Below, one piece after another: positions 6,389 through 13,887 of a stretch of DNA of 16,978 nucleotides (position 1 is its first letter; the number at the start of each line of letters is the position of its first letter). The translations under genes and the position numbers were made by a program. Where the stretch lies: contig JAHEOI010000204.1 of the NCBI GenBank assembly GCA_018610125.1, forward strand, positions 1 to 16,978, given 5' to 3'. The notes under the pieces were generated by a model. It was not told where the DNA came from. It saw only the letters and a list, made by a program, of their open reading frames with translations, and did no database searches. This DNA comes from Verrucomicrobiota bacterium (GTDB lineage Bacteria > Verrucomicrobiota > Verrucomicrobiia > Limisphaerales > JAHEOI01).

Positions 6389-6691
6389 ATGAATTCGACC
6401 CAGCCTCTGGCAACTAACCTGTTGCCCAATCCATCTGTTTCGAGGCGCTGTCACCTGGTAGCGGCCTATGAAGATTTCACCTGGGGCATAGTGGCCAAAC
6501 AGACCTGCGGGTTTGTTCGCACAGCCGTCTCCGAGGAAATTCGCTGCGATTACACCCTTTGGTGTTTTGATCTTTTGGAGCTTCGAGAGGGCTTTTCGAT
6601 GGCTGCGGATGAGGTAAGGTCTGCGAACCTTGTTCTTGTCTGCACCTACGGGCACGGGCTCAAAGCTTGGCAATGTGTGCCGGCCCAGTGA
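6389..6691 (+). CDS. Small uncharacterised protein ('VAAYEDF' type), probably 3'-truncated
   Basis: From ATG 6389 this frame encodes 100 residues. The central part, 'HLVAAYEDFTWGIVAKQTCG' followed later by 'LWCFDLLELRE', MAADEVRSANLVLV and TYGHG, resembles a small protein I recall from Verrucomicrobiota genomes: a Rossmann-like beta-alpha pattern with YED, W.FD.L and D..LV..HG landmarks, of unknown function. That recollection is the only family evidence, with no motif of known chemistry. The stop TGA (6689-6691) lies inside the left arm of a 36-bp inverted repeat, and the C-terminus after 'YGHG' looks shortened. Insertion of that element may therefore have truncated the gene. An in-frame upstream start at 6302 is possible but has no better ribosome-binding site. 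The Shine-Dalgarno signal is weak. Confidence 0.45.
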   Translation: MNSTQPLATNLLPNPSVSRRCHLVAAYEDFTWGIVAKQTCGFVRTAVSEEIRCDYTLWCFDLLELREGFSMAADEVRSANLVLVCTYGHGLKAWQCVPAQ

Positions 6692-6790
6692 GCTGGATTC
6701 TCCCGGGAACAAGCGCTTGTGCTCGGATCGCGAAGTTTGTCTGAAGCGTTTGTTCCCGGGAGAATCCAGCTCACTGGGCTTTCACCGGCA
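6678..6790. repeat. Very long near-perfect inverted repeat (36-bp stem)
   Basis: Arms 6683-6711 and 6751-6779 are perfectly complementary over 29 bp, with CCCGGG in each arm. The stem continues inward through 6718/6744 with a single G-T mismatch, giving about 36 paired bases around a 25-nt loop. Short outer arms TGCCGG (6678-6683) and CCGGCA (6785-6790) may extend it. No U-tract, transposase or obvious target duplication is seen. It is far longer than an ordinary terminator and fits a MITE-like element or a cruciform-forming site. Confidence 0.8.
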
Positions 6791-7086
6791 ATATCCGCGC
6801 ATTCAGCGTAATCTGCGGTTAAGAGTCCTCTCGTTTGCCTTTTTGCGGCTGAACAGTTACGTCAGTTGGCCGTAGGCACTGAAAAAATCACTCATTTCAA
6901 TTCGATATTAAGGAGTGGCATGCGCAATGCTGCCCAAAAGCGATAGGAGTGGTGACCACATTGGCGGGGCGCGCAGGACGTCGCTGTTCGCGGGATAAGC
7001 TTGGATGATCTGAAATTGGCACAATCGATGCTTGGCGTCATCGGAAGATAAGTTGAGAAGAAGAGCAAACAAAGACGAGGTAGTCT
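6692..7086. other. Gene-free stretch with the long hairpin and the first CBM48 leader
   Basis: No protein is credible here. It contains most of the 36-bp inverted repeat, a sigma54-like promoter (6916-6931) and a leader region that is similar to the one preceding the second CBM48 copy at 14730-14907. Confidence 0.5.
6916..6931 (+). promoter_or_regulatory. Candidate sigma54 promoter of the first CBM48 cassette
   Basis: TGGCATGCGCAATGCT has GG (6917-6918) and GC (6929-6930) 10 bases apart and matches 10 of 12 consensus positions. The equivalent place in the second cassette leader has TGGCATGCGGCATGCT: the boxes are kept while the spacer differs. Proposed start near 6942, leader about 145 nt. 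It could drive the whole run 7087-8313. Confidence 0.55.
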
Positions 7087-7388
7087 ATGAGAAACGAGGT
7101 TAACAGGAAGGAGTTTGAGACCGCCTCCAAGCGGAGGATTCGGTTCGAATGCGCTGCGCCCGAGGCCGACTCAGTGGCCATTGCGGGAAGCTTTAACAAT
7201 TGGTAACCGGGGGAAGGTTTGAGGGAACGTAACGGAGACGGACATTGGCTGAAGGAGGTGGATTTGGCACCGGGGGGTACGAGTATTGCATTGTGGTCGA
7301 TGGTGTTTATCACCCCGACCCTCGGTCGAGCGATAGCACGCCGAATCCGTTCGGCGGTGAAAAATCAATCTTAGAGGTGTCAAAATGA
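7087..7388 (+). pseudogene. Broken first copy of the CBM48 (glycogen-binding-like) gene
   Basis: ATG 7087 opens a frame parallel to the intact gene at 14908-15219: 'RIRFECAAPEADSVAIAGSF' against 'RFECSAPDAESVAVAGTFNG'. Codon 40 is TAA (7204-7206), just after NNW, where the intact copy has Ala. A second lesion lies in a run of six G (7272-7277): beyond it homology resumes in another frame as YEYCIVVDGVYHPDPRSS and FGGEKSILEV, ending at TGA 7386-7388. The intact family is an isoamylase-early-set/AMPK-type carbohydrate-binding fold. Two independent lesions argue against a simple sequencing error, so the 39-residue product is probably useless. The terminal TGA overlaps the ATG of the next small gene, as in the intact copy. 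Confidence 0.8.
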
Positions 7389-7513
7389 TTGCACCGTATT
7401 TGATTGTGGGAGGCGTCCTTGCGATGGTGCTCACTGTCGGGACAATATTTCATTATCTTATTGAGGGAACCAAGAATCCCATTCGCGACTATTGGATCAA
7501 TAACGAGTATTAG
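7385..7513 (+). CDS. 42-aa membrane protein of an unrecognised family, copy 1
   Basis: The ATG at 7385 overlaps the CBM48 stop codon (ATGA). The 42-residue product starts MIAPYLIVGGV, has one hydrophobic segment (about 3-23), then a conserved FHYLIEG.KNPIRD, probably cytoplasmic or membrane-interfacial. It shares 27 of its first 35 residues with the protein at 15216-15341, which follows the intact CBM48 copy in the same overlapping way. The tail after IRD differs between the copies. The conservation is stronger than expected for drifting sequence even though the gene just upstream is broken, so this copy may still be expressed. Translational coupling through ATGA would be impaired by the upstream nonsense codon unless reinitiation occurs. 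I do not recognise the family. Confidence 0.7.
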   Translation: MIAPYLIVGGVLAMVLTVGTIFHYLIEGTKNPIRDYWINNEY

Positions 7514-7573
7514 GGAACGTTGGCTTATGCCAAAGTTCGAAAAAAAGCGCTGATTGAACGGGGAGGTCAAAGT

Positions 7574-7756
7574 ATGAAGCGGGAAAGCAAGACGTCCACT
7601 GTGGCCGATGAAAGCGGTCCTTCGGAGAGGCTGGTGGGCGATCTTCAACTGCTGAAAAGGAAAAGTGTTCGTTTACCGAGTTACGACGGTTGGGAAACAA
7701 GAATTCGAGAAACTGAAAGGAGCTTATTATGTTGTCCTGGGCATTGTTGTTTTTAA
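7574..7756 (+). CDS. Short DUF883/ElaB-like remnant
   Basis: ATG 7574 follows a strong ribosome-binding site (GGGGAGG, ending 7566, about 7 bases away). The first 27 of 60 residues (MKRESKTSTVADESGPSERL and VGDLQLL) resemble the N-terminus of DUF883/ElaB/YqjD proteins, ribosome- or membrane-associated stress proteins that normally continue with a long helix and end in a membrane segment. Here the long helix and membrane anchor are missing, the rest (KRKSVRLPSYDGWETRIRE) shows no resemblance, and the frame runs 28 bp into the DUF1328 gene before stopping. I read it as an internally deleted gene whose translation start survives. It could still matter by coupling translation to DUF1328. Family call from memory, moderate at best. 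Confidence 0.4.
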   Translation: MKRESKTSTVADESGPSERLVGDLQLLKRKSVRLPSYDGWETRIRETERSLLCCPGHCCF

Positions 7757-7896
7757 TTGTTGCTTTGGTAGCCGGGCTGCTGGGATTCGGAGGAATTGCC
7801 GGCCTGGCAGCAGGGATTGCGAAGATTCTCTTCGTCGTCTTTCTAATTTTGTTTGTGATAGCGTTGATTATGGGACGCAGACCCGGTTCGTTGTAG
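7729..7896 (+). CDS. DUF1328 (YtjA-like) small membrane protein
   Basis: A 55-residue, strongly hydrophobic protein starting MLSWALLFLIVALVAGLLGF, followed by GGIAGLAAGIAKILFVVFLI and a short basic tail GRRPGSL. This is the full-length DUF1328/UPF0391 pattern: two membrane segments separated by the glycine-rich GFGGIAGLAAGIAK turn, usual length 50-60 residues. Function is unknown, though family members are often found among stress-linked small proteins. The start is supported by GAAAGGAG (7715-7722). It lies in the run of genes downstream of the sigma54-like promoter at 6916 and overlaps the 3' end of the DUF883-like remnant. A broken, inverted second copy lies at 4058-4144. Confidence 0.85.
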   Translation: MLSWALLFLIVALVAGLLGFGGIAGLAAGIAKILFVVFLILFVIALIMGRRPGSL

Positions 7897-7948
7897 TGCG
7901 GCGGACAAAATCGCGACAGTTGAGGTCGTCGTTAACCGAGACTCATCT

Positions 7949-8313
7949 ATGGGAAAAAATGGGTTTGGGTGATTGGCGTTGTTATTGCGGGAGCGCTGGT
8001 CCTGGTGTTGGCACGGGATTCGGTGATTCGAGGGGCCGTGACCACCGGTTTGAAACAAGTAACCGGCTTTGGGGCCGAGATTGGTCGACTGCGATCCAAA
8101 CCGGGACAAGGGAAGTTGGTGGCGGAAGATGTTGTCATACGGAATCGATCCGAGTTCTCGCACCGAATCTTCTGTCGCATACCACGTCTCGAAATCGCCC
8201 TCAAGCCACTTTCGCTCCTCCGAAGCCCGACACATATCGAGAAGCTCGATCTCGACATTGCCGAGGTTCATGTGGTCCGTAATCAAAACGGTAAGAGGCA
8301 TGGACGTCTCTAG
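7949..8313 (+). pseudogene. Truncated N-terminus of an AsmA-like (DUF748-type) envelope protein
   Basis: The frame from GTG 7969, open back to 7936, encodes KKWVWVIGVVIAGALVLVLA, then ARDSVIRGAVTTGLKQVTGF. That is a single N-terminal membrane anchor and the opening of AsmA-like proteins, which normally run to hundreds of residues in the periplasm. Family-like text continues to 'IEKLDLDIAEVHVVRNQNGK', where homology ends with the stop TAG 8311-8313. A better start, ATG 7949, lies one base out of frame: the run of six A (7954-7959) would need a seventh to give MGKKWVWVIG. So the gene has lost its 3' end and perhaps suffered a 1-base deletion at its start. It converges on the response-regulator gene, sharing the CTAG that forms both stop codons. 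Confidence 0.6.
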
Positions 8314-9671
8314 CCCACGTGATTGGAGTAGTTGAGATTGAAGCGCTTTCTCTTCCGATATAGGGTGGCACTGTCAATGCCCAGGACTCGTGCCGCTTGC
8401 TCAAGGCTCTCAGTTCTTTGAATGACGCGAGCAATATGCTCCCGCTCCAACGCTTCAAGGGTAATCATTTGCCCAGACTGGGCATTTTCTTTGTTGGCAG
8501 TTTCTGTACCGAGGGTGTCCGGCAAATCCTCAACCCCGATTTGGTGGCCGTTTGTCAAGATGACGGCCCTTTCAATCGCGTTCTCGAGCTCGCGCAAATT
8601 CCCCGGCCAACGGTATTGCCGCATTGCCTCAAAGGCCCCCTCCGAAATGCCGTAAACAGATTTACCAAAGCTAGGCGCGTAGAATGCGGTGTACTTCTCC
8701 GCGAGCTCTCGGATATCTTGCGGCCTCTCCCGTAACGGCGGCACCGTTATCGGCATCACGTTCAACCGATAATAAAGGTCCTCCCGGAAGTGCTTCTCTT
8801 CCACCATCTTGGATGGAGAGCGATTGGTGGCGGCAATGATTCGCACGTCCGCGTGGCGAGTCCGATTATCCCCGATTCGTTCGTATTCCTTTTCCTGTAA
8901 TAATCTCAAAAGCTTTGCCTGAAGATCCAAAGGCATCTCTCCAATCTCGTCCAGAAAGAGTGTACCTTTGTCGGCCACCGCGACTTTGCCCTTCTTGTCT
9001 TGGACGGCGCCGGTAAACGCTCCTCGGGCGTGACCGAACAATTCGCTCTCGAGCAATTCGCGACTCATGCTCGGGCAGTGAACGGTTACGAAGGGATGCT
9101 CTTTCCTAGCGCTTTGTTCGTGAATCCAACGCGCCAAGACCGTCTTGCCGGTTCCGCTCTCACCCAACAGGAAGACCGTGGCCGGACCCGCCGCCGCCGC
9201 CTTTTTGGCCAGCTCAAAAATCCGTCGCACTTTAGGCTCGTTCGTCTCAAAACTGGGAATCGGAGATTGGTTGTCCAAGTCCGATTCCAATGCCGTCACC
9301 CGGCTTTCCAGCCTTTTTACCTGCTCAATTTTTTCGAATACCTGTTGAATTTGATCAGGCGTGAACGGTTTTGGCACGTAATCAAAAGCCCCTTTTTTGA
9401 TCGCCTTGACCGCGGATTCGATCGAAGCAAATGCCGTGAAGACCACTATGTGCAGCCCGGGCTCCGCCTCAAGCAACTTCGGCAACAGCTCTAATCCGTC
9501 CATCTCCCGGAGCTTTAAATCCAACAAGGCGACATCATAGGAATCCTGCCCCATTTTCTTCAAAGCCGTATCCCCGTCCCGAACAACATCACAGCGATGC
9601 CCCATATCACGGATAGCAATAGCTGTCGTCCGACGAATGCTGGCGTCATCGTCAATGATAATCACTTTCAT
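8310..9671 (-). CDS. Sigma54-dependent NtrC-family response regulator
   Basis: I start this at ATG 9671 (453 aa, MKVIIIDDD). The frame is open further upstream, but the receiver domain begins here. Receiver: acidic pocket Asp7-Asp9, phospho-acceptor Asp51, Thr79, Lys101 (KPF). AAA+ domain: Walker A GESGTGKT (170-177), GAFTGA loop (217-222) needed to contact sigma54, Walker B GTLFLDEIG (236-244), and R-finger region FREDLYYRLNV (295-305). C-terminus: a Fis-type helix-turn-helix 'LEQAARVLGIDSATLYRKRK' (423-442). All key residues are present, so it should be a functional enhancer-binding activator. It is divergent from the histidine kinase at 10066, its probable partner. Candidate targets are the four TGGCA-type promoters in this window. 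The last residues (NYSNHVG) look like read-through into the AsmA remnant. The ribosome-binding site is weak. Confidence 0.93.
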   Translation of the reverse strand: MKVIIIDDDASIRRTTAIAIRDMGHRCDVVRDGDTALKKMGQDSYDVALLDLKLREMDGLELLPKLLEAEPGLHIVVFTAFASIESAVKAIKKGAFDYVPKPFTPDQIQQVFEKIEQVKRLESRVTALESDLDNQSPIPSFETNEPKVRRIFELAKKAAAAGPATVFLLGESGTGKTVLARWIHEQSARKEHPFVTVHCPSMSRELLESELFGHARGAFTGAVQDKKGKVAVADKGTLFLDEIGEMPLDLQAKLLRLLQEKEYERIGDNRTRHADVRIIAATNRSPSKMVEEKHFREDLYYRLNVMPITVPPLRERPQDIRELAEKYTAFYAPSFGKSVYGISEGAFEAMRQYRWPGNLRELENAIERAVILTNGHQIGVEDLPDTLGTETANKENAQSGQMITLEALEREHIARVIQRTESLEQAARVLGIDSATLYRKRKRFNLNYSNHVG

Positions 9672-10065
9672 GTTGAAACCTAGGAATGGGATTTTAGTAA
9701 GTAATGTAGTGGTATTTAACGCGAATTCGTGTTTGACGGACCTGTTACTCTCCCTTAACATAGGGCACTAGCGACCGGTTGCAAGCGCGGGAGTCACGTT
9801 AGGCGATCGTGTCCGCGATGTTGAGGGTTGGGGGGGGCTAAGACAGCCGACACTTCATGGGGACTATTTCGTTGCTTGCAAAAAAACGATTCAACGATTC
9901 TTCTGGAGCAGGTTCAACTGATCTGAGAGAAACGCGGGAAGGATTCCTTGTCAGGCAACATTGGATGAGGAAGAGTCACGTTTTGGCTGCCGGCTTGTTG
10001 GACGGTCTTGGTCGGAAGGAATCGGTGAGCAAGGCAAAGCGGAATTGCCTAATGACCAGCCAACC
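9672..10065. other. Divergent intergenic region between response regulator and kinase
   Basis: No supported gene. It must hold the promoters for both divergent genes, but I see no clear sigma70 or sigma54 boxes. TTGCAAGC (9779-9786) and its complement GCTTGCAA (9874-9881) form a loose 8-bp inverted pair. A run of eight G is at 9830-9837. Confidence 0.4.
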
Positions 10066-13000
10066 ATGAACAATCCTTATCATCGCCCTGTGAAGTCGAT
10101 CTCAGCGTTCCTCGCCGGTTTGGTTGCAGCCGCATCGGCACTCCTCTGGTTCGGCGGCATTTTCCAAGGCTCGGTCTTGAAACAGGCGTTGATAGGCTTC
10201 CCAATCTTTCCCGCGACCGGATTGACCCTGTTTCTGAATAGTGCCGCACTGCTCTTGGGGGCGAAATTCGACCGGCAAGGGGGCATTGAAGCGCCTATAA
10301 CGGTTTCGAGGCTTTTTTCGGCAATCGCGATCACCGTATCCGGCCTCACGCTGGTCGAGTACGGGTTGGGCCGGCAGATTGCTGGTCCCCAATTCTTGAT
10401 TCCGGCACTCCAGCAAGGTGAAGCTTCTCCCTTTGTTGGGCTGATGCCGCCGAACACGGCACTGATTCTCTTTCTCACCAGCGCCGCTATCCCGTTTCGT
10501 CAAAGCATCAACCGCTACTGGCTCGTCGAAACCGCCTACTTGACATCGCTCTTAATCGGTTTCCTGGGGCTCCTCGGGTATCTCTTTAACATCCGGTCGT
10601 TTTACTCCATCACCTTTTATCCCGCGATGCCTCTTTCGACAGTGCTCGTAAGTTTGGCATTAAACGTTTCGGCGTTATTGAACACTCCTCACCGAGGCCT
10701 CCTTGGTGTCACGTTCAGCCAAGCTCCCGGTGGACACGCAATCCGACGCCTTCTTCCGGTCGTTCTCATCGGTCAGCTCTTGTTAGGGGGGATAGTCTTA
10801 ACGGGTCGGTCTAACGAGCTCTTTGAATTCCACGCGGGTATCGGACTCCTGATCGCCACCAATGTCGCTCTCTTCGTTAGCTTCCTTTATTGGAGCGCGA
10901 AGTCACTAAACCGTTCGGACGCCGAACGGAAAGAGGCGGAAGAGCACGTGCGCGAATTGAACGTGTCACTCAAAAAGCGAGTTGATGAGCTGGAGACATT
11001 GTTTGACATAGCGCCTGTGGGGATCGCTGTAGCCGAGGAACCCACCGTCCGGCAGGTGCTCCTAAACCCAACCTTGGCAGAAGCCGGCTCAATCGGTCGA
11101 TCCGAGGCGGAGGCGAATCCTGGCGACACAAGTGCACTGCGGCATGTTTCGGTCGACTCCCATTCCGCCGGCACGCTCCTCTCGTCGCTTAGCAATCTCA
11201 TGTTGAAGGCAATTGATAACGGCGAATCTCTTCCCCCCGAACAGCTTGAGGTGCCCGCTAATGAGACTCCGGCGCGCTATTATGTGGGCTATTGCGCCCC
11301 CTTGCACACCGAAGACGGAGTCATCCGCGGGGCACTAGGGATTCTGGCCGAGATCACATCATTGAAAGAAGCACAACATCACGCTTCCCGACTTGCCGCG
11401 ATTGTCGAGTCTTCCTATGACGCGATTATTGCAAAGACCCTGGATGGAACGATAACCAGTTGGAACCGGGCAGCCGAAAACCTTTACGGATTCACACAAG
11501 AAGAAGCAATCGGCTCAAGTATCTTTCTGATTGTCCCGGCCGACCGCAAGATTGAAGTTCACGATTTTCTGGAGCGACTTCAAAGGGGGGAAAAGATCGA
11601 GCCTCTGGAAACGAAACGGCAACGCAAGGATGGTCGGCTGATTGACATTTCCCTGACAATCTCGCCGATTCGTAGCCCTGAAGGGAGGATTGTTGGCGCC
11701 TCGGCGATCGCGCGCGATATCACACAGCGCAAGCATGCCGAACAGGAGCTCATCAAGAGCCAAGAGCGTTTCCGTCAAATGGCCGACGCCATGCCTCAAA
11801 TGGTGTGGACTACGAATACCCAAGGAGATCCCGACTATTTCAACCAACGCTGGATCGCCTTCACAGGCTTATCCGAACCGGAGCTGGTGGAGCAATGGCT
11901 CACTTGCTTTCATCCGGAAGATCGACTCGCCACCCAACAACGGTTTTACCAGGCCTTACAAACCGTTGATGTCTTCGAAACCGAATGCCGTCTCCAACGC
12001 CACGACGGCCAATATTTTTGGCATTTGGTCCGGGCTGTTCCCACATGGGATGATACGACCGAGACTTGGGAATGGTATGGCACTTGCACCAATATTGATG
12101 ACACCAAACGAACCAAAGAACAGATTGCCCAAGTCAGCTCGACATTGCTGTCGGTTCTCCATGCCCTACCGGACATCATCTTTGTGGTCGATTCCGACTC
12201 TCATATCGAGTGGTCCAATCCAGTGGCGGATCGCTTTATGGAAATTTGCTTCCCATCACAGCAATTACCCGGTGGCATCCAAGGGTGTCTCGACAGGGCG
12301 CTGAAAACGGGTGAGGCTTACCTTCCCGCGACCTTTGAAGGGATTATGGAATTCCAGTGGGACAACCAAAGTCGGAGTCTCCTTCCTCAAATCATCCCGA
12401 TGGAAAAATCTCCCGGGAGGATTTTTGGGGCCGTTGTATTATTGCAAGACGTCACTCAATTTCGGCTCCTCGATCAGGTTAAAACCAACCTGCTGGCGAC
12501 GGCCAGCCATGAGCTCAAATCTCCCCTGACCAGTATTCGGACCTCCCTTCATCTGCTTTGCAACAGCTCAACCGGGAAGTTGGATAACCGGCAGGCTGAA
12601 CTGGCAGACATCGCCTGTAAAGAACTGGAGCGCCTACAGGAAACCCTCTATTGCTTGCTTGACCTCGCCCGCTTTGATTCGGACAGCTATCAATTACAGT
12701 ACGAGCTTATCTCCCCGGCTGAGCTGGTACGGACGGCGGTCACGCATCTCGAGAATGACGCCGAAAATGCCGGCATCACGATTCAATCCGAGATCGGCGA
12801 ACCGGTGCCTTCCATTGAGGTCGATCGCACCCGAATTGAGCACGCCATCGAAAACCTCCTGCGCAATGCAATTCAATACTCTCCGGCAGGAATGACCGTG
12901 ACCACGGGGGTGCGAGCCGAGTCGGAAAACGAAGTCGCTATCTACGTCCTAGACCAAGGCGCTGGAATTTCAGACGAACTCCAACAGAGCATTTTTAATC

Positions 13001-13257
13001 GGTTTTTTCGGATCCCTGGAACCTACAAAAGCGGCTCGGGACTTGGCTTGTCAATTGCTCAAGAATTCGTCAAAGCCCACCATGGCAGGCTTAGAGTCCA
13101 AAGTCAGCCCGACGAAGGCAGCGAATTCACGATCACCCTGCCGGTCAGGCAAGCCGCTCCCGAATACGGATCCAAATCACAATATCAAGGTTCTTCGGAC
13201 TCTTCCTTTGCTTCGGATTGGCCACCTTCGTCACTTCCGCCCGATTCCTCGGGCTGA
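10066..13257 (+). CDS. Multi-pass membrane PAS-domain sensor histidine kinase
   Basis: Start ATG 10066 gives 1063 residues; the frame is open from TTG 9961, but MNNPYHRPVK directly precedes the first membrane segment. Order: about seven or eight membrane helices (11-280), a charged coiled linker (283-312), then PAS-like modules at about 310-435, 443-555 (with WNRAAENLYGF and a PAC-like DITQRK end), 565-685 (MPQMVWTTNTQGDPDYFNQR, PAS_3 type) and 692-798. The kinase core has the H-box SHELKSP with His815, N-box ENLLRNAIQYSP (929-940), G1 DQGAGIS (963-969), F-box and G2 GSGLGLS (990-996), all intact. It should autophosphorylate at the inner membrane and pass phosphate to the divergent regulator. 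The signal is unknown. After the core (about residue 1029) a Ser/Pro-rich tail overlaps the opposing PRC-barrel gene by 73 bp. Confidence 0.92.
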   Translation: MNNPYHRPVKSISAFLAGLVAAASALLWFGGIFQGSVLKQALIGFPIFPATGLTLFLNSAALLLGAKFDRQGGIEAPITVSRLFSAIAITVSGLTLVEYGLGRQIAGPQFLIPALQQGEASPFVGLMPPNTALILFLTSAAIPFRQSINRYWLVETAYLTSLLIGFLGLLGYLFNIRSFYSITFYPAMPLSTVLVSLALNVSALLNTPHRGLLGVTFSQAPGGHAIRRLLPVVLIGQLLLGGIVLTGRSNELFEFHAGIGLLIATNVALFVSFLYWSAKSLNRSDAERKEAEEHVRELNVSLKKRVDELETLFDIAPVGIAVAEEPTVRQVLLNPTLAEAGSIGRSEAEANPGDTSALRHVSVDSHSAGTLLSSLSNLMLKAIDNGESLPPEQLEVPANETPARYYVGYCAPLHTEDGVIRGALGILAEITSLKEAQHHASRLAAIVESSYDAIIAKTLDGTITSWNRAAENLYGFTQEEAIGSSIFLIVPADRKIEVHDFLERLQRGEKIEPLETKRQRKDGRLIDISLTISPIRSPEGRIVGASAIARDITQRKHAEQELIKSQERFRQMADAMPQMVWTTNTQGDPDYFNQRWIAFTGLSEPELVEQWLTCFHPEDRLATQQRFYQALQTVDVFETECRLQRHDGQYFWHLVRAVPTWDDTTETWEWYGTCTNIDDTKRTKEQIAQVSSTLLSVLHALPDIIFVVDSDSHIEWSNPVADRFMEICFPSQQLPGGIQGCLDRALKTGEAYLPATFEGIMEFQWDNQSRSLLPQIIPMEKSPGRIFGAVVLLQDVTQFRLLDQVKTNLLATASHELKSPLTSIRTSLHLLCNSSTGKLDNRQAELADIACKELERLQETLYCLLDLARFDSDSYQLQYELISPAELVRTAVTHLENDAENAGITIQSEIGEPVPSIEVDRTRIEHAIENLLRNAIQYSPAGMTVTTGVRAESENEVAIYVLDQGAGISDELQQSIFNRFFRIPGTYKSGSGLGLSIAQEFVKAHHGRLRVQSQPDEGSEFTITLPVRQAAPEYGSKSQYQGSSDSSFASDWPPSSLPPDSSG

Positions 13258-13853
13258 TTGGCACCATCAAGTGCCGCTCCTTTATCCTGGTAAATGGCGC
13301 TCTTCAGTTCTGTGCCCGGTGCCGGCCAATTGCCGGCTTCCAATCCTTTCGCCTCCACCAGCTCTGAGAGATCACGATCGAGCACAAGCTTGGACTCCGA
13401 CGGATGAGGCATCAACGCTTGATAAGGGATCGCCAGCAGTTTTTTTCCGATGCCGAGAACTCCGCCGGTCGATAGTACCCCGTAAGCAATTCGGCCCTTC
13501 TCCCAATCGAGCACAATATCATAGAGCTTTCCCAGCTTCTGGTCCTTTCCGTTAACGATAGGCATGCCGATCAATTGCGCAGCGCGGCTCATTGGACCAA
13601 CGTTGACCGCCTCGTCGGTTTCTCGGGGGGCTGTTTCCAGCGGCTCTTTCTTCGCGTTTGAGGGCTCCCCTTCACCCGAATCTTGATTGGATCCATCGGC
13701 GGCAAAAATGGCCACACCCCCATGGGGTAACTCTCCGGTTTCTAATGAAGCCCACCCGACCCCGCTACTCGTGCCGGTGCACAAGGCTGTCGTCATGATC
13801 GCTATCACACCGGCGCACCCCGTGCACGGCCATCGATTGACGCTCATCCTCAT
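13185..13853 (-). CDS. Exported single PRC-barrel-domain protein
   Basis: A 222-residue protein with an N-terminal signal-like segment (about 10-36, 'AGVIAIMTTALCTGTSSG'), an acidic low-complexity linker (52-85) and one PRC-barrel domain at about 90-163 ('QLIGMPIVN', 'KLYDIVLDWEKGRIAYGVLS', GGVLGIGKKLLAIPY). An acidic tail rich in Glu, Ser and Gly follows. The domain resembles the second barrel of the protein at 5225-6178, including the 'DIVLDW..GRI.Y' strand and the closing NWP or AWP motif, so the two probably act in the same envelope process. ATG 13853 and ATG 13847 are both possible starts. A TTGACA-N16-TATTGT promoter would start transcription almost on the first ATG. The 3' end overlaps the tail of the histidine kinase gene by 73 bp on the other strand. 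Confidence 0.85.
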   Translation of the reverse strand: MRMSVNRWPCTGCAGVIAIMTTALCTGTSSGVGWASLETGELPHGGVAIFAADGSNQDSGEGEPSNAKKEPLETAPRETDEAVNVGPMSRAAQLIGMPIVNGKDQKLGKLYDIVLDWEKGRIAYGVLSTGGVLGIGKKLLAIPYQALMPHPSESKLVLDRDLSELVEAKGLEAGNWPAPGTELKSAIYQDKGAALDGANQPEESGGSDEGGQSEAKEESEEP

Positions 13854-13859
13854 AATACC

Positions 13860-13887
13860 ACAATAGGACTGGCCCCAGCGTTGTCAA
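13860..13887 (-). promoter_or_regulatory. Candidate sigma70 promoter of the second PRC-barrel gene
   Basis: Read on the minus strand: TTGACA (13887-13882) is a perfect -35 box, a 16-bp spacer follows, then TATTGT (13865-13860) with 4 of 6 matches to the -10 box. The predicted start, 13853-13854, falls on the first ATG, so the message would be leaderless or start at the next ATG. Confidence 0.45.

Noticed and set aside
6790..6860. Sequence like 'CTGCGGTTAAGAGTC', reminiscent of dispersed repeats in some genomes
   Set aside because: Too short and uncertain to call a repeat from one copy.
7665..8282. 205-codon plus-strand open frame over DUF1328 and the AsmA remnant
   Set aside because: It is the out-of-frame shadow of two frames with clear membrane-protein signatures.
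9857..10069. 70-codon open frame ahead of the kinase
   Set aside because: No similarity or good ribosome-binding site, and it overlaps the region needed for the divergent promoters.
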